From Streptomyces bathyalis (lineage in GTDB: Bacteria; Actinomycetota; Actinomycetes; Streptomycetales; Streptomycetaceae), in NCBI RefSeq assembly GCF_015910445.1, contig NZ_CP048882.1, forward strand, positions 1,178,001 through 1,242,000: DNA of 64,000 nucleotides, in the 5' to 3' direction. This document shows, one piece after another, positions 16,644 to 25,808 of the stretch. Positions within the stretch are counted from its first letter, which is position 1, and every line of letters starts with the position of its first letter. The translations under genes and the position numbers were made by a program. The notes beneath the pieces were generated by a model that saw only the letters and a program-made list of their open reading frames with translations, made no database searches and was not told the origin of the DNA.

Positions 16644-18362
16644 ATGGCCCCGAAGCGAATGCCCGCGATGAACGCCGCCGTCTCGATCATGGTCGACGAG
16701 GGGGTGGACATCGCCTTCGGCTGCCCCGGCGCGGCGATCCTCCCGCTGTACAAGGCGATGGAGGAGGACGGCCGCATCGATCACCTGACGGTCCGCCACG
16801 AGGAGGGCGCGACCCACATGGCCGACGGGTGGGCCCGTACGAACGGCAAGGTCGGCGTCGCCATCGCCACCTCAGGTCCGGGGGCGACCAACCTCGTCAC
16901 GGGCCTCTACACCGCGCAGGCCGACTCCATCCCGATGGTGTGCCTCACGGGCCAGGCGGTCTCGCCGAAGCTGCATCAGGAGGCGTTCCAGGCCGTCGAC
17001 ATCGTCGAGATCGCCAAGCCCGTCACCAAGTGGGCCGTGCAGATCAAGGAGCCGGCGCAGATCCCGTGGGCCTTCCGCGAGGCGTTCCGCATCGCCCGTG
17101 CGGGCCGTCCGGGCCCTGTGCTCATCGACCTGCCGCTGGACCTGGCCAAGCGGGAGATCACCTACGACGCGGAGATCGACACGCGGCTCCCGGTGCCCGC
17201 GGTCGAACCTCATCTGCCGCGTGTGGAGCGGGCGCTGGACATGCTGCTGGCTGCCGAGCGGCCGCTGATCCTGGCGGGCGGTGGCGTGATCCTCGCCGAC
17301 GCGGGTTCGGAACTGCGGGAGCTCGTCGAGGAGTTGAGGGTTCCCTTCCAGGTCACCCTGATGGGCAAGGGCGTCATCGAGGACGACCACGAGCTGAACC
17401 TCGGCACGACCGGGATCCAGACCTCGCAGCGCTACGCCAACGCCTCGTTCCTGGAGTCCGACTTCGTGCTCGCCGTCGGCGCGCGCTTCGGCGACCGGCA
17501 CACCGGCGCGAACATCGACATCTACCGCGGCGAGCGCACGTTCGTGCACGTCGACATCGAACCGGCCCAGATCGGCAAGGTCTTCGAACCGGACCTCGGC
17601 ATCGTCTCCGACGCCGGTCTCTTCCTGACGGCGCTGCTTGCCGAGGCCCGCAAGCGCAAGGCGCGGGCGGACGTGGGGAGTTGGGTCGAGCGCTGCCAGG
17701 AGCTGAAGCGCACGCTGGTGCGCCGGGAGGACTTCGACTCCACGCCGGTGAAGGCACCCCGCGCGTACAAGGAGATCAACGAGGCCTTCGACGAGAACAC
17801 CTACTTCGTCACCGCGATCGGGCTGTACCAGATCTGGGGCGGCCAGCATCAGAAGGCCTACCTCCCGCGGCACTACCAGGTCTGCGGACAGGCGGGCCCG
17901 CTGGGCTGGGAGGTCCCCGCGGCGATCGGCGTGAAGAAGGCACTGGAGGGGATGGGCGAGCCGGACGCCGAAGTCGTGGGCATCGTCGGCGACTACGGGT
18001 TCCAGTACCTGGTGGAGGAGCTGGCGGTCGCCGCCCAGTACAACGTGCCGTACGTGCTGATCATGCTCAACAACGAGTACCTGGGCCTGATCCGGCAGGC
18101 CGAGATCGGTTACGGCATGAACTACCAGGTCGACATCCACTACGACGAGTTCGGCACGGACAACGTCAAGCTCATGGAGGCCTACGGCTGTTCGGGACAA
18201 CGCGTCTGGGAGCCGGCGGACATCTCCGGAGCGATCCAGTGGGCTCGCAAGGAGGCTGTGGCCACCTCGCGTCCCGTACTCGTGGAGATCATGATCGAGC
18301 GCGAGGCGAACACGCCGCACGGACCGGACATCGACGCCGTGCGGGAGTTCGAGGAGGCGTAA
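16644..18362 (+). CDS. gcl: glyoxylate carboligase (tartronate-semialdehyde synthase)
   Basis: A 572-residue thiamine-diphosphate enzyme. It condenses two glyoxylates with loss of CO2 to tartronate semialdehyde. It shows the three-domain layout: N-terminal PYR domain (FGCPGAAILPLYKAM, RHEEGATHMADGWAR, TSGPGATNLVTGLYTAQADS), central domain (LILAGGGVI) and C-terminal PP domain with the ThDP motif GIVGDYGFQYLVEELAVAAQYNVPYVLIMLNN (GDYG to NN). FQAVDIVEIAKPVTKWA and the operon order support Gcl. Oddity: classical Gcl has Val where other ThDP enzymes have the activating Glu, but here that position is Glu53 and the neighbouring stretch is acetolactate-synthase-like. A glyoxylate role rests partly on context; acetolactate synthase-like activity is the alternative. 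Confidence 0.88.
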   Translation: MAPKRMPAMNAAVSIMVDEGVDIAFGCPGAAILPLYKAMEEDGRIDHLTVRHEEGATHMADGWARTNGKVGVAIATSGPGATNLVTGLYTAQADSIPMVCLTGQAVSPKLHQEAFQAVDIVEIAKPVTKWAVQIKEPAQIPWAFREAFRIARAGRPGPVLIDLPLDLAKREITYDAEIDTRLPVPAVEPHLPRVERALDMLLAAERPLILAGGGVILADAGSELRELVEELRVPFQVTLMGKGVIEDDHELNLGTTGIQTSQRYANASFLESDFVLAVGARFGDRHTGANIDIYRGERTFVHVDIEPAQIGKVFEPDLGIVSDAGLFLTALLAEARKRKARADVGSWVERCQELKRTLVRREDFDSTPVKAPRAYKEINEAFDENTYFVTAIGLYQIWGGQHQKAYLPRHYQVCGQAGPLGWEVPAAIGVKKALEGMGEPDAEVVGIVGDYGFQYLVEELAVAAQYNVPYVLIMLNNEYLGLIRQAEIGYGMNYQVDIHYDEFGTDNVKLMEAYGCSGQRVWEPADISGAIQWARKEAVATSRPVLVEIMIEREANTPHGPDIDAVREFEEA

Positions 18363-18385
18363 CGGTCACGGGGCAGGTCCCGTTC

Positions 18386-18424
18386 GGCCGGGCGCGGCGG
18401 CGGCCATCAACGTCGCGCCCGGCC
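18386..18424 (+). terminator. hairpin after gcl
   Basis: Perfect 11-bp arms GGCCGGGCGCG (18386-18396) and CGCGCCCGGCC (18414-18424) with a 17-base loop, starting 24 bases beyond the gcl stop. The remaining 280 bases before the next gene show nothing further. Confidence 0.65.
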
Positions 18425-18708
18425 CGGCGGATCTGCCCGCAGACCCCGGGCGGCGGTGGCGCCGGCAACTGTCATGTCGCGCCCTCCGGCTCCACCGCCG
18501 ACCGGCCGAACCGGCTCCTTCCGCGTGCCGCGTGTCCCACAGCCCGCCGCACGCGGAGGGCCCGCCGGCCCCGTTCGCACCAATTTCTGTTCCGTTCCTC
18601 TTCGGAAACCCCGCCCTTTCAGGGACGATATGAGCAGGGCCGCAAGGCCCGTCGTCCCCGATCCCGCCGACCGTTTCCCGTTCCGCTGATGCCGCTGGAG
18701 CCGAAGAG

Positions 18709-19593
18709 ATGGCAGAAAGCGTGCCCGTGCGCTGCCCCGAGTGCCGCCGCGAGCACACCTACACGCCGCCGGTCTACCCCTGCGACTGCGGCGCTCCCGT
18801 CACGCTCCCACTGCTGCGCGACGGCACCCCGGCGCAGGTGAGGCACCGCACCTGGGCGGGGTCCTGGGTGGAGGTCCGCTGTCCTGCGTGCGGCACGTCC
18901 CGGGAGTGGCCGCAGCCCGAACTCGGCTGCCGGTGCGGCACGTTGCTGCGGATGCCCGTGGTGCCGCCGCAGCCCGGGCCCGCCTCCGGGGACCTGTCGG
19001 GCAGCGTCGACTGCCCGGATCCGGCGAGTGCCGCGAGCCTCGACCGTCCGCCGGACGCCGCCGAACTCCCCGGCGCCGAAGGCGCCGACGCCGCCGACAC
19101 CTCAGCTGCACCGCCCACGCCCGCCGGCACACCGACTGGAAGCGCGGGCCCCTTCACCGCTCCCGCACCGCTCAAGGCGCACGGCACGCAGGAACAGCCA
19201 CGGCACGCGACGCGCCCCGCCTTCCGCCCCGTCACGATCCGCACCGCCCAGGACGCCCGCACGGCAGCAGCCGAATATCTGCGCTGGCTCGGATTCCCCG
19301 GGGTGCGGGTGACGGAGAAGCGTCCGGCATCGGGGGTGGATGTACGCGGCGCCGGGATCATCGCGCACGTCGACCCCACGACCGCCCCGACGACCCTGCG
19401 CGAGGTCGAGACGCTCTGGCTGAACGGGCTCAACGAGGAAGTGGGGACGGCCTGTTTCTCCCTCGCGGGCTACTCGCGCGAGGCCCGCACCCGCGCGGAC
19501 GCGCTGTCCGTGCCGCTGTTCGTCCTCGATCTGACGGGCATGCCGCAGGCCGTGAACGACCCGGCCGACGACCTGGTCCGCTCGGTCTGCTGA
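18709..19593 (+). CDS. zinc-ribbon protein with a restriction-endonuclease-like (Mrr-type) C-terminal domain
   Basis: A 294-residue protein. The N-terminal 80 residues hold paired Cys motifs (RCPECRREH, YPCDCGAP, RCPACGTS, LGCRCGT) typical of zinc ribbons. Then follows a Pro/Ala-rich linker of about 80 residues, and from about residue 185 a domain with ARTAAAEYLRWLGFPGVRVT, SGVDVRG and FSLAGYSREARTRADALSVPLFVLDLTG. The last part follows the Mrr/PD-(D/E)xK core order. The Asp of GVDV is kept, but the usual Gln/Glu-x-Lys strand is replaced by IIAHVD with no Lys, so nuclease activity is doubtful. ATG 18709 starts the zinc ribbon directly and GAAGAG lies upstream. The role may be DNA binding. Confidence 0.7.
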   Translation: MAESVPVRCPECRREHTYTPPVYPCDCGAPVTLPLLRDGTPAQVRHRTWAGSWVEVRCPACGTSREWPQPELGCRCGTLLRMPVVPPQPGPASGDLSGSVDCPDPASAASLDRPPDAAELPGAEGADAADTSAAPPTPAGTPTGSAGPFTAPAPLKAHGTQEQPRHATRPAFRPVTIRTAQDARTAAAEYLRWLGFPGVRVTEKRPASGVDVRGAGIIAHVDPTTAPTTLREVETLWLNGLNEEVGTACFSLAGYSREARTRADALSVPLFVLDLTGMPQAVNDPADDLVRSVC

Positions 19594-19697
19594 CACGGGA
19601 CGCCCTGGCCCTCCCGGTGAACGCCCCGCGCTCGACGCCGCCCGCGCGGCCCCGCACGCTCACCGCGCGATCAGCCCCATGAGCGCCGGCCGCTCGC

Positions 19698-21386
19698 TCA
19701 GCGCTCCTCGCGGAACTCCTCCCCCGGCTCCTGTGCCGCGTGCGCCCGCAGCTCGACGCGGCGGATCTTCCCGGAGATCGTCTTCGGCAGTTCGGCGAAC
19801 TCGACGACCCGGACCCGCTTGTACGGCGCGAGCGTCTCCCGCGAGTGCGCGAAGATCACCTTCGCCGTCTCCGGCCCGGGCTCCCAGCCCTCCGCCAGGA
19901 CCACGTACGCCTTCGGCACGGCCAGCCTCAGCTCGTCCGGCGAAGGCACCACCGCGGCCTCGGCGACCGCCTCGTGCTCCAGCAGCGCGCTCTCCAGCTC
20001 GAACGGGGAGATCTTGTAGTCGCTCGCCTTGAACACGTCGTCGGAACGCCCGATGTAGGTGATGTAGCCGTCCTCGTCGCGCGCACCGATGTCGCCGGTG
20101 CGGTAGTAGCCGCCGGCCATCGCCTCCCCGGTGCGCTCGTCGTCGCCGCGGTAACCCGTCATCAGCCCGACGGGACGGGCGGACAGGTCGAGGCAGATCT
20201 CGCCCTCGTCGGCGCCCGCCTCTCCCGTCACCGGGTCGAGCAGCGTCACCTCGAACCCCGGCATGGCCCGTCCCATGGAACCCGGCTTGAGCTGCTGCCC
20301 CGGGGAGTTGGCGACCTGCACCGCCGTCTCGGTCTGGCCGAACCCGTCGCGGATGGTCCTGTCCCAGGCACGCCGCACATGCTCGATGACCTCGGGGTTG
20401 AGCGGCTCGCCCGCGGCGACGACCTCGCGCGGCACGGCCTTCAGCTTGCTCAGGTCGGCCTGGATGAGCATGCGCCACACGGTGGGCGGCGCGCAGAAGC
20501 TGCTCACGCCGGCCTTCTCGATCTCGGCGAGGAGCCGGTCCGCGTCGAAGCGCGTGTAGTTGTAGATGAAGATCGTCGCTTCCGCGTTCCAGGGAGCGAA
20601 GACGTTCGACCACGCGTGCTTGGCCCACCCGGGCGAGGAGATGTTGAGGTGCACGTCCCCCGGCTCCAGCCCGATCCAGTACATCGTCGCCAAGTGACCG
20701 ACGGGATAGGAGACATGGGTGTGCTCGACCAGCTTGGGCCGGGCCGTGGTGCCGGAGGTGAAGTAGAGCAGCAGCGTGTCCTGGGCACGGGTGGGACCGC
20801 CGGGCTCGAAGTCCGGTGAGGCGCCGTAGACGTCCTCGTAGGCGAGCCAGCCCTCCTCCGGACTCCCGCCGCCGCCGACGGCGATACGGGTGTAGTCGCC
20901 CTCCACGGTCGCGAACTTGGCCGTGTCCTCGGCCCGTACGACGACATGGCGGGCCTCACCGCGGTCGATCCGGTCGGAAAGGTCCGCCGGGCCGAGCAGC
21001 GGGGTCGCCGGGATGACGACGGCGCGCAGCTTCATGCAGGCCAGCAGTGTCTCCCACAGCTCGACCTGGTTGCCGAGCATCACGATGACGCGGTGGCCGG
21101 GCTCGACGCCCTGCGCACGGAGCCAGTTGGCGGCCTGCGCCGAACGTGAGCGCATCTCCGCGAAGGAGTAGCGGGCCGCGGTGCCGTCCTCCTCGACGAT
21201 GTGCAGCGCGGTGCGGTCGTTGCCCTCGGCGACGGCGTCGAACCAGTCGAGCGCCCAGTTGAAGTACTCGGGCCTGGGCCAGGAGAAGGCGGTGCGCGCG
21301 GTGTCGTAGTCGGTCCGGTGCCGCAGCAGGGTGTCCCGGGCGGCGCGGAAGGCGTCGGTGGGGCTGGTGGGCTCGGTCGCCGTCAT
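19698..21386 (-). CDS. AMP-dependent acyl-CoA synthetase (medium-chain-type)
   Basis: A 562-residue adenylate-forming enzyme. Signature motifs are LYFTSGTTARPKLVEHTH (P-loop-like AMP-binding), NISSPGWAKHAWSN, DGFGQTETAV, GYYRTGDIGARDEDGYITYIGRSDDV (hinge) and PKTISGKIRRVELR with the catalytic C-terminal Lys. The pattern matches the bacterial ACSM/acetyl-CoA synthetase-like branch acting on short/medium or aromatic acids; the substrate is unknown. ATG 21386 follows GAGGAG by about six bases; the open frame upstream is not family-like. It is divergent from the MFS exporter gene 186 bases away. Cytoplasmic. Confidence 0.92.
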   Translation of the reverse strand: MTATEPTSPTDAFRAARDTLLRHRTDYDTARTAFSWPRPEYFNWALDWFDAVAEGNDRTALHIVEEDGTAARYSFAEMRSRSAQAANWLRAQGVEPGHRVIVMLGNQVELWETLLACMKLRAVVIPATPLLGPADLSDRIDRGEARHVVVRAEDTAKFATVEGDYTRIAVGGGGSPEEGWLAYEDVYGASPDFEPGGPTRAQDTLLLYFTSGTTARPKLVEHTHVSYPVGHLATMYWIGLEPGDVHLNISSPGWAKHAWSNVFAPWNAEATIFIYNYTRFDADRLLAEIEKAGVSSFCAPPTVWRMLIQADLSKLKAVPREVVAAGEPLNPEVIEHVRRAWDRTIRDGFGQTETAVQVANSPGQQLKPGSMGRAMPGFEVTLLDPVTGEAGADEGEICLDLSARPVGLMTGYRGDDERTGEAMAGGYYRTGDIGARDEDGYITYIGRSDDVFKASDYKISPFELESALLEHEAVAEAAVVPSPDELRLAVPKAYVVLAEGWEPGPETAKVIFAHSRETLAPYKRVRVVEFAELPKTISGKIRRVELRAHAAQEPGEEFREER

Positions 21387-21572
21387 CGTCAACTCCTCGG
21401 ATGCCGCTCTGTACTGCCGGTGCGCCGCGGGGCCCCGATTCCCTCCGAAGGACCCTCCGGGGGCTGCTTCCACGGTCCGCCGCTGGTCACACTGCGGATC
21501 ATCCTGAGTCACCGAGCGCCCCGGCACCACCCCCGGGCGGCAGTTCGTACGTGGGCCGTGGATGCTGGAGAG

Positions 21573-23009
21573 GTGTCACCGGCCTCCCCGGACGCGACGA
21601 GCGCGAGCACCACGCGGCGCCTGCTGGTGCTGGCCATCTGCTGCATGAGCCTGCTGATCGTCAGCCTCGACAACACGGCGCTCAACGTCGCGCTGCCCTC
21701 GCTCCAGCGGGACCTGAACGCATCCGTCTCCGGGCTGCGGTGGACGCTCGACGCCTACACGGTCGTCATCGCCTCCCTGCTGATGCTCTCCGGTTCGACG
21801 GCGGACAGGGTGGGGCGGCGCCGCGTCTTCCAGACGGGGCTCGTGCTCTTCACGGGTGGCTCGCTGCTGTGCGCCCTCGCGCCGGGCCTCGGCTGGCTCG
21901 TCGTGTTCCGCGCGCTCCAGGCCGTCGGTGGTTCGATGCTCAACCCCGTCGCGATGTCGATCATCACGAACACCTTTGTCGAACCGCGGGAGCGGGCACG
22001 GGCCATCGGCGTGTGGGGCGGCGTCGTCGGGCTCTCCATGGCGGCCGGCCCGCTGCTGGGCGGCGCGCTCGTCGCGTCGGTGAGCTGGCGCGCCATCTTC
22101 TGGCTGAACATCCCCATCGGGCTCGCGGCGCTGCTGCTGACCGCGCTGTTCGTACCGGAGTCGCGCGCACCGCAGCCGCGACGGCTGGACCTGGGCGGCC
22201 AGCTGCTGGTGATGGCCACGCTCGGCACGCTCACCTTCGCCATCATCGAGGGCCGCAACGCCGGCTGGACCTCGCCGCTGATCCTCGGCTGCTTCGGCGC
22301 CGGCGCGTGCGCGGCCGCGGTTCTGCCGTTGTACGAGCGGCGCCGCCCCGAACCGCTCGTCGAATTCCGCTTCTTCCGCAGCGTCCCCTTCTCCGGCGCC
22401 GCGCTCACGGCGGTCACGTCGTTCGCCGCGCTGACCGGATTCCTCTTCCTCAGCACCCTGCATCTGCAGAACGACCGGGGCCTCTCGGCGTTCGAGGCCG
22501 GTCTTCATCTGCTGCCGATGGCCGCGATGACCGCCGTCTTCGCGCCACTGTCAGGGCATCTGGTCGCCGTACGCGGCGCACGTCTGCCACTGCTGCTAGC
22601 GGGTGTGTTCATGACGGCGAGCGGCGTGCTGTTCGCGCTCTTCGACGCCGAGCGGACCGACATGCTGCTCTTCACCGCGTACGTCCTGTTCGGCATCGGC
22701 TTCGGCCTGGTCAACGCGCCCATCACCAACGCCGCGGTCTCCGGGATGCCCCGCTCACGCTCCGGTCTGGCTGCGAGCATCGCCTCGACAAGTCGTCAGG
22801 TCGGCTCGGCACTGGGCGTCGCCGTCATCGGAGCGGCCGTCGCCGCCGGTTCGGACGTGACGGCCTGGTGGATCCTCACCGGATGCGGCGCGGCGGTGCT
22901 GCTGCTGGCGCTCCTCACCACCGGGCCCCGGGCGCGGGCCGGCGCGGACCGTGTCGCCTCCTGCCTGCCGCCCGAGCCGGCGGATGCCTCACCGGCATCC
23001 CCCGGCTGA
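21573..23009 (+). CDS. MFS drug exporter, DHA2 (14-helix) family
   Basis: A 478-residue transporter. Motif C1-type LLIVSLDNTALNVALPSLQRDL opens the first helix, followed by WTLDAYTVVIASLLMLSGSTADRVGRRR (motif A with D-R-x-G-R-R) and GGSMLNPVAMSIITNTF. The number and spacing of hydrophobic segments fit the 14-helix DHA2 drug:H+ antiporters such as EmrB/QacA. It should be an inner-membrane exporter of hydrophobic compounds. The start is uncertain: GTG 21573 is used here, GTG 21558 is in frame, and neither has a well-spaced ribosome-binding site. Confidence 0.88.
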   Translation: MSPASPDATSASTTRRLLVLAICCMSLLIVSLDNTALNVALPSLQRDLNASVSGLRWTLDAYTVVIASLLMLSGSTADRVGRRRVFQTGLVLFTGGSLLCALAPGLGWLVVFRALQAVGGSMLNPVAMSIITNTFVEPRERARAIGVWGGVVGLSMAAGPLLGGALVASVSWRAIFWLNIPIGLAALLLTALFVPESRAPQPRRLDLGGQLLVMATLGTLTFAIIEGRNAGWTSPLILGCFGAGACAAAVLPLYERRRPEPLVEFRFFRSVPFSGAALTAVTSFAALTGFLFLSTLHLQNDRGLSAFEAGLHLLPMAAMTAVFAPLSGHLVAVRGARLPLLLAGVFMTASGVLFALFDAERTDMLLFTAYVLFGIGFGLVNAPITNAAVSGMPRSRSGLAASIASTSRQVGSALGVAVIGAAVAAGSDVTAWWILTGCGAAVLLLALLTTGPRARAGADRVASCLPPEPADASPASPG

Positions 23010-23105
23010 CAAGAGCTTCGACGGCCGCCGGGCGCAGGGTGCCGGGGCGGCCGACCCGTATTCCGTTTCCGGGTGCCGGGGCGGTGCGCGGCCACCCGCC
23101 GACGG

Positions 23106-23522
23106 CTACTGCGCGACCGGGGGCTCCTCCTGGACGGGACGGACGATCACCGGGTGGCTGACCGCGCCCTCCGGCACCGGGCAGCTGTGCACCCGGGCCG
23201 CGATCTGCGTCGCCCGGTCGAAGCTCTCGCACTCCAGCAGCCAGTACCCGACCAGCACTTCCTGTCCCACGCCGTACCCGTCGCGGGACACCAGGGGGCG
23301 GCCGTCCTTCTCGCCTGTGACGACCCCGGCCTCCGACGGTGCGGTGAGGCCCTGGCCCTCGATGAGTTCACCGGAAGCGGCGAGATCCTCGTTGAGCTTC
23401 TGCATGAAACCGAACATGGCCTTCAGGTCGTCCTTGGTCCAGGCGGGTGCTTCCGCCGAGGCGTTGCCGTCCATCGCGTCGTACTCGGACTGCGTCCCCT
23501 GGAGCATGATCATGAACTTCAT
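23106..23522 (-). CDS. YCII-related (DGPF) domain protein
   Basis: A 138-residue protein beginning MKFMIMLQGTQSEYDAM, the usual N-terminus of YCII/DGPF proteins, with WTKDDLKAMFGFMQKLNEDLAASGELIEGQGL, a polar middle and GYWLLECESFDRATQIAARVHSCPVPEGA. These ferredoxin-like proteins often neighbour ECF sigma factors; none is present here. Function unknown. ATG 23522 has a strong GAGGAGG eight bases upstream. It is convergent with the MFS gene. Confidence 0.85.
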   Translation of the reverse strand: MKFMIMLQGTQSEYDAMDGNASAEAPAWTKDDLKAMFGFMQKLNEDLAASGELIEGQGLTAPSEAGVVTGEKDGRPLVSRDGYGVGQEVLVGYWLLECESFDRATQIAARVHSCPVPEGAVSHPVIVRPVQEEPPVAQ

Positions 23523-23836
23523 GGCGGCCTCCTCGTCACACTTCGGCCCCCGCGCTTCGGGGACCGTCACAAGTGACGGACACGGGCCGGTGCCGGAATT
23601 CATCGGCCTGAAAGGGTCTCACCTGGCAAAAACGGGGCAAGGGCACCCGCCTCACCCCACGTCTGCGTGGAGTTCTTGACGGATGCGCGACAGGACCGTC
23701 AGGACTCGTAGTGAAGTGCGCGGACGAAGAAAAGATCGGAAGGACGTGCGCACTCCTGCACGAGGGATGGGGCACCATCAAGAACGTGTTGACGGGGGAC
23801 CGGAACCATCGCATCAAGCGGGGCGGCCGTGGCACG

Positions 23837-24871
23837 GTGACCGAGCATCAGCTCCAGGCCACCGCACGGCCCGTCCGTCCCCGCTATGAGCGTGTACGGC
23901 GGGAACAGAAACCGCGGCGGACGCGCCGGCGCCCCATGGCCTGGTTCGTCGGCCTGGTGCTGGCGGTGCTGAGCGTGCCCCTCACCTTCCGCGGCATGAA
24001 CGATGACGGGCCCACACCCATCGCTCAACTCCTCGCCTTCCTGCCCTGGTTCCTCGTGCCGGGATGGCTGGCGCTGCTCTACACGGTGCTGGCACGCCGG
24101 GGCTTCCTCGCCGTCTGGGCGATCGCCGTGCTCGCCGCCACCGTGGGATACACCCTGCCCCAGGGTCCGGACGCGCCCGCCGGTGTCTCCGAGCGGACGG
24201 GAAAGGCACGCTTCCGGGTCCTGACCGCCAACGTGCGCTACGGCACCGCGACGGAGGCACTGGTGCAGACGCTGCGCCGGGAGCGCCCCCAGCTCGTCGC
24301 CGTCCAGGAGTGCGACACCCGGTGCGTGGAGGCGCTGCGCAGCGCCAGGATGTACGAGACGTACCCGTACCGGAACATCATCGAGAGCGGCGGCGCGGGC
24401 GGTTCGGCACTGCTGAGCGCGTTCCCCTTGAACAAGAAGTCCTCCCTGCCTGGGCGCTTGGCCATGCCGAGCGCTGTCGCCGACATCGCCGGCACGAGCG
24501 TGAAGGTGCAGGTCGCCCATCCGATGCCGCCCACCCCTGAGTCCCTGGGCAGCTGGCGCAAGGAGCTCAAGACGCTGCGTGCGTACGGCGCTTCACGAGG
24601 CAGCACGCCGACGATCGTCGCGGGCGACTTCAACTCCTCCCAGGACCACGCCGCCTTCCGCTCCCTGCTGCGGACCGGACTGAACGACTCCGCCCGCCTC
24701 ACCGGCCAGTCCCGCACACCGACGTGGCCCAACAACACGCCGCTGCGTCCCATGGGCGCGCAGATCGACCACGTCCTCGTCAGCGACCCGCTGACGGCGG
24801 TCGACGCCCAGTTCCTCGAACTCAAGGGCTCGGACCACCTGGCCGTACTGGCGGATCTGAAGCTGTTCTGA
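23837..24871 (+). CDS. membrane-anchored endonuclease/exonuclease/phosphatase-family protein
   Basis: A 344-residue protein from GTG 23837. A basic N-terminus (RYERVRREQKPRRTRRRP) is followed by three hydrophobic helices (about residues 36-110), then an EEP catalytic domain facing outward: RVLTANVRYGT, LVAVQECDTRCVEAL (metal Glu), VAGDFNSSQDHAAF and SDHLAVLADL. The arrangement matches the widespread actinobacterial three-helix EEP proteins, probably extracellular phosphodiesterases of unknown substrate. The frame is open to ATG 23711; the later start is chosen because the extension is not family-like, but no good ribosome-binding site is seen for either. It is the second EEP protein in the window. 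Confidence 0.85.
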   Translation: MTEHQLQATARPVRPRYERVRREQKPRRTRRRPMAWFVGLVLAVLSVPLTFRGMNDDGPTPIAQLLAFLPWFLVPGWLALLYTVLARRGFLAVWAIAVLAATVGYTLPQGPDAPAGVSERTGKARFRVLTANVRYGTATEALVQTLRRERPQLVAVQECDTRCVEALRSARMYETYPYRNIIESGGAGGSALLSAFPLNKKSSLPGRLAMPSAVADIAGTSVKVQVAHPMPPTPESLGSWRKELKTLRAYGASRGSTPTIVAGDFNSSQDHAAFRSLLRTGLNDSARLTGQSRTPTWPNNTPLRPMGAQIDHVLVSDPLTAVDAQFLELKGSDHLAVLADLKLF

Positions 24872-25101
24872 ACCGCTGCGGACCGCTCCGGGGGTTCCGC
24901 CGTGGCTCGTCGCCCGGCTCTCCATTTCACCCGGCGGCGTCCGGGCAGCTGTCCGGAAGAGTGCGTGACGCGCATCAGCCGATGCCCCCGGGGAAAGGTG
25001 CCGCCCCGACCGGCCACGCGCTCCACGCCGCGCGTCAACTGCGGGCCGAGATCGGGGGGTTGGGCGTCGGCAAGCAGCCGTGTGCCTGGGCTCCCGTTCG
25101 G

Positions 25102-25137
25102 GTCGCGGAGGGCGCGGAGGGCGCGGAGGGCGCGGCG
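25102..25137 (+). repeat. 9-bp tandem repeat
   Basis: Four consecutive units of GGCGCGGAG (first with one mismatch, last incomplete) just upstream of the decayed regulator gene. No coding role is apparent. Confidence 0.7.
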
Positions 25138-25179
25138 CCGGCGATGCGCCGACTTGGCTCCGCCCTGTCCAGCGGGCCG

Positions 25180-25717
25180 CGTTCGGCACGTGCTGGCTGC
25201 GTGTCCGTGCGGCATCGAGGCCGACCGCACATGGCGTGCGCGCATCCAGTGGAACAGCGGCACGGAGAAACGATGCTGCGCACGTTCGCACCCGTCATGC
25301 GCTGGAAGTCGCCGGTGCCGCTCCCTGCCGCCGACGATGGTGTCGCCGGCAAGGGCGACGGGCCAGAGGTGCACATGGCCGCCGACACGGGCGCGAGTGC
25401 ACGTCTGTCCCAGTTGCTGGGCTACACGCGAGCGGCCGTGCTGCAGTCCGTCGGCGGCAACTGCAGCACGACGGAACTCGCCCGGCGGGGCAGGGGCGTT
25501 GGCCTCCTCGGCCGGCGAACATGCGGCGGTGGTGCGCGGCGCGGGGCTGATCATGAGCACCCGCGAGCGGAACGTGGTGCGTCACATGCTCACTCCGGTC
25601 GGGCTCGCGCTAATGGACAGCCGGTGCGGAACGGTGATCGGCAGGCGGCGCACCGGTGTCCCGCGCGCGAGCTTGGTTCCGGCTCTCGCCGCGGCGGCCC
25701 ACGCCGGCCGCCTCTGA
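25180..25717 (+). pseudogene. decayed ArsR-type winged-helix regulator
   Basis: Fragments in two reading frames line up with the long ArsR-type regulators common in actinomycetes. In frame 2, IEADRTWRARIQ (about 25213-25250); in frame 1, ETMLRTFAPVMRWKSPV and then, after apparent loss of the middle domain, LSQLLGYTRAAVLQSVGGNCSTTELARR; back in frame 2, GALASSAGEHAAVVRGAGLI and NVVRHMLTPVGLALMDS. The switch within the HTH is explained by one extra G in the GGGG run 25487-25490; removing it restores a continuous RRAGALASSAGEHAAVVR reading. With at least two shifts and a deletion it is unlikely to be functional. Confidence 0.65.
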
Positions 25718-25779
25718 GCGGGTTCCGTCTCCCCTTCACACGGCCATGTTGTGTCCCCCTTCCCAACAGGCCAGCAACA

Positions 25780-25796
25780 TAGTCTATTTGGACTGA
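25780..25796. promoter_or_regulatory. candidate PadR operator before padR
   Basis: The dyad AGTC-N6-GACT inside TAGTCTATTTGGACTGA, 12 bases before the padR start. It shares its TAGTC and TTTGGA/TTGGA core with two sites upstream of the SnoaL-like gene at 27512-27578, suggesting autoregulation plus control of that gene. Confidence 0.55.
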
Positions 25797-25808
25797 TAGA
25801 GTTCGACC

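Noticed and set aside
16872..18320. Long minus-strand frame opposite gcl
   Set aside because: Antisense shadow; composition is low-information (repeated Val/Asp/Arg/Leu) and gcl is unambiguous.
24902..25717. One continuous open frame as an intact gene
   Set aside because: The regulator-like fragments alternate between two frames, so a single-frame protein does not explain them.
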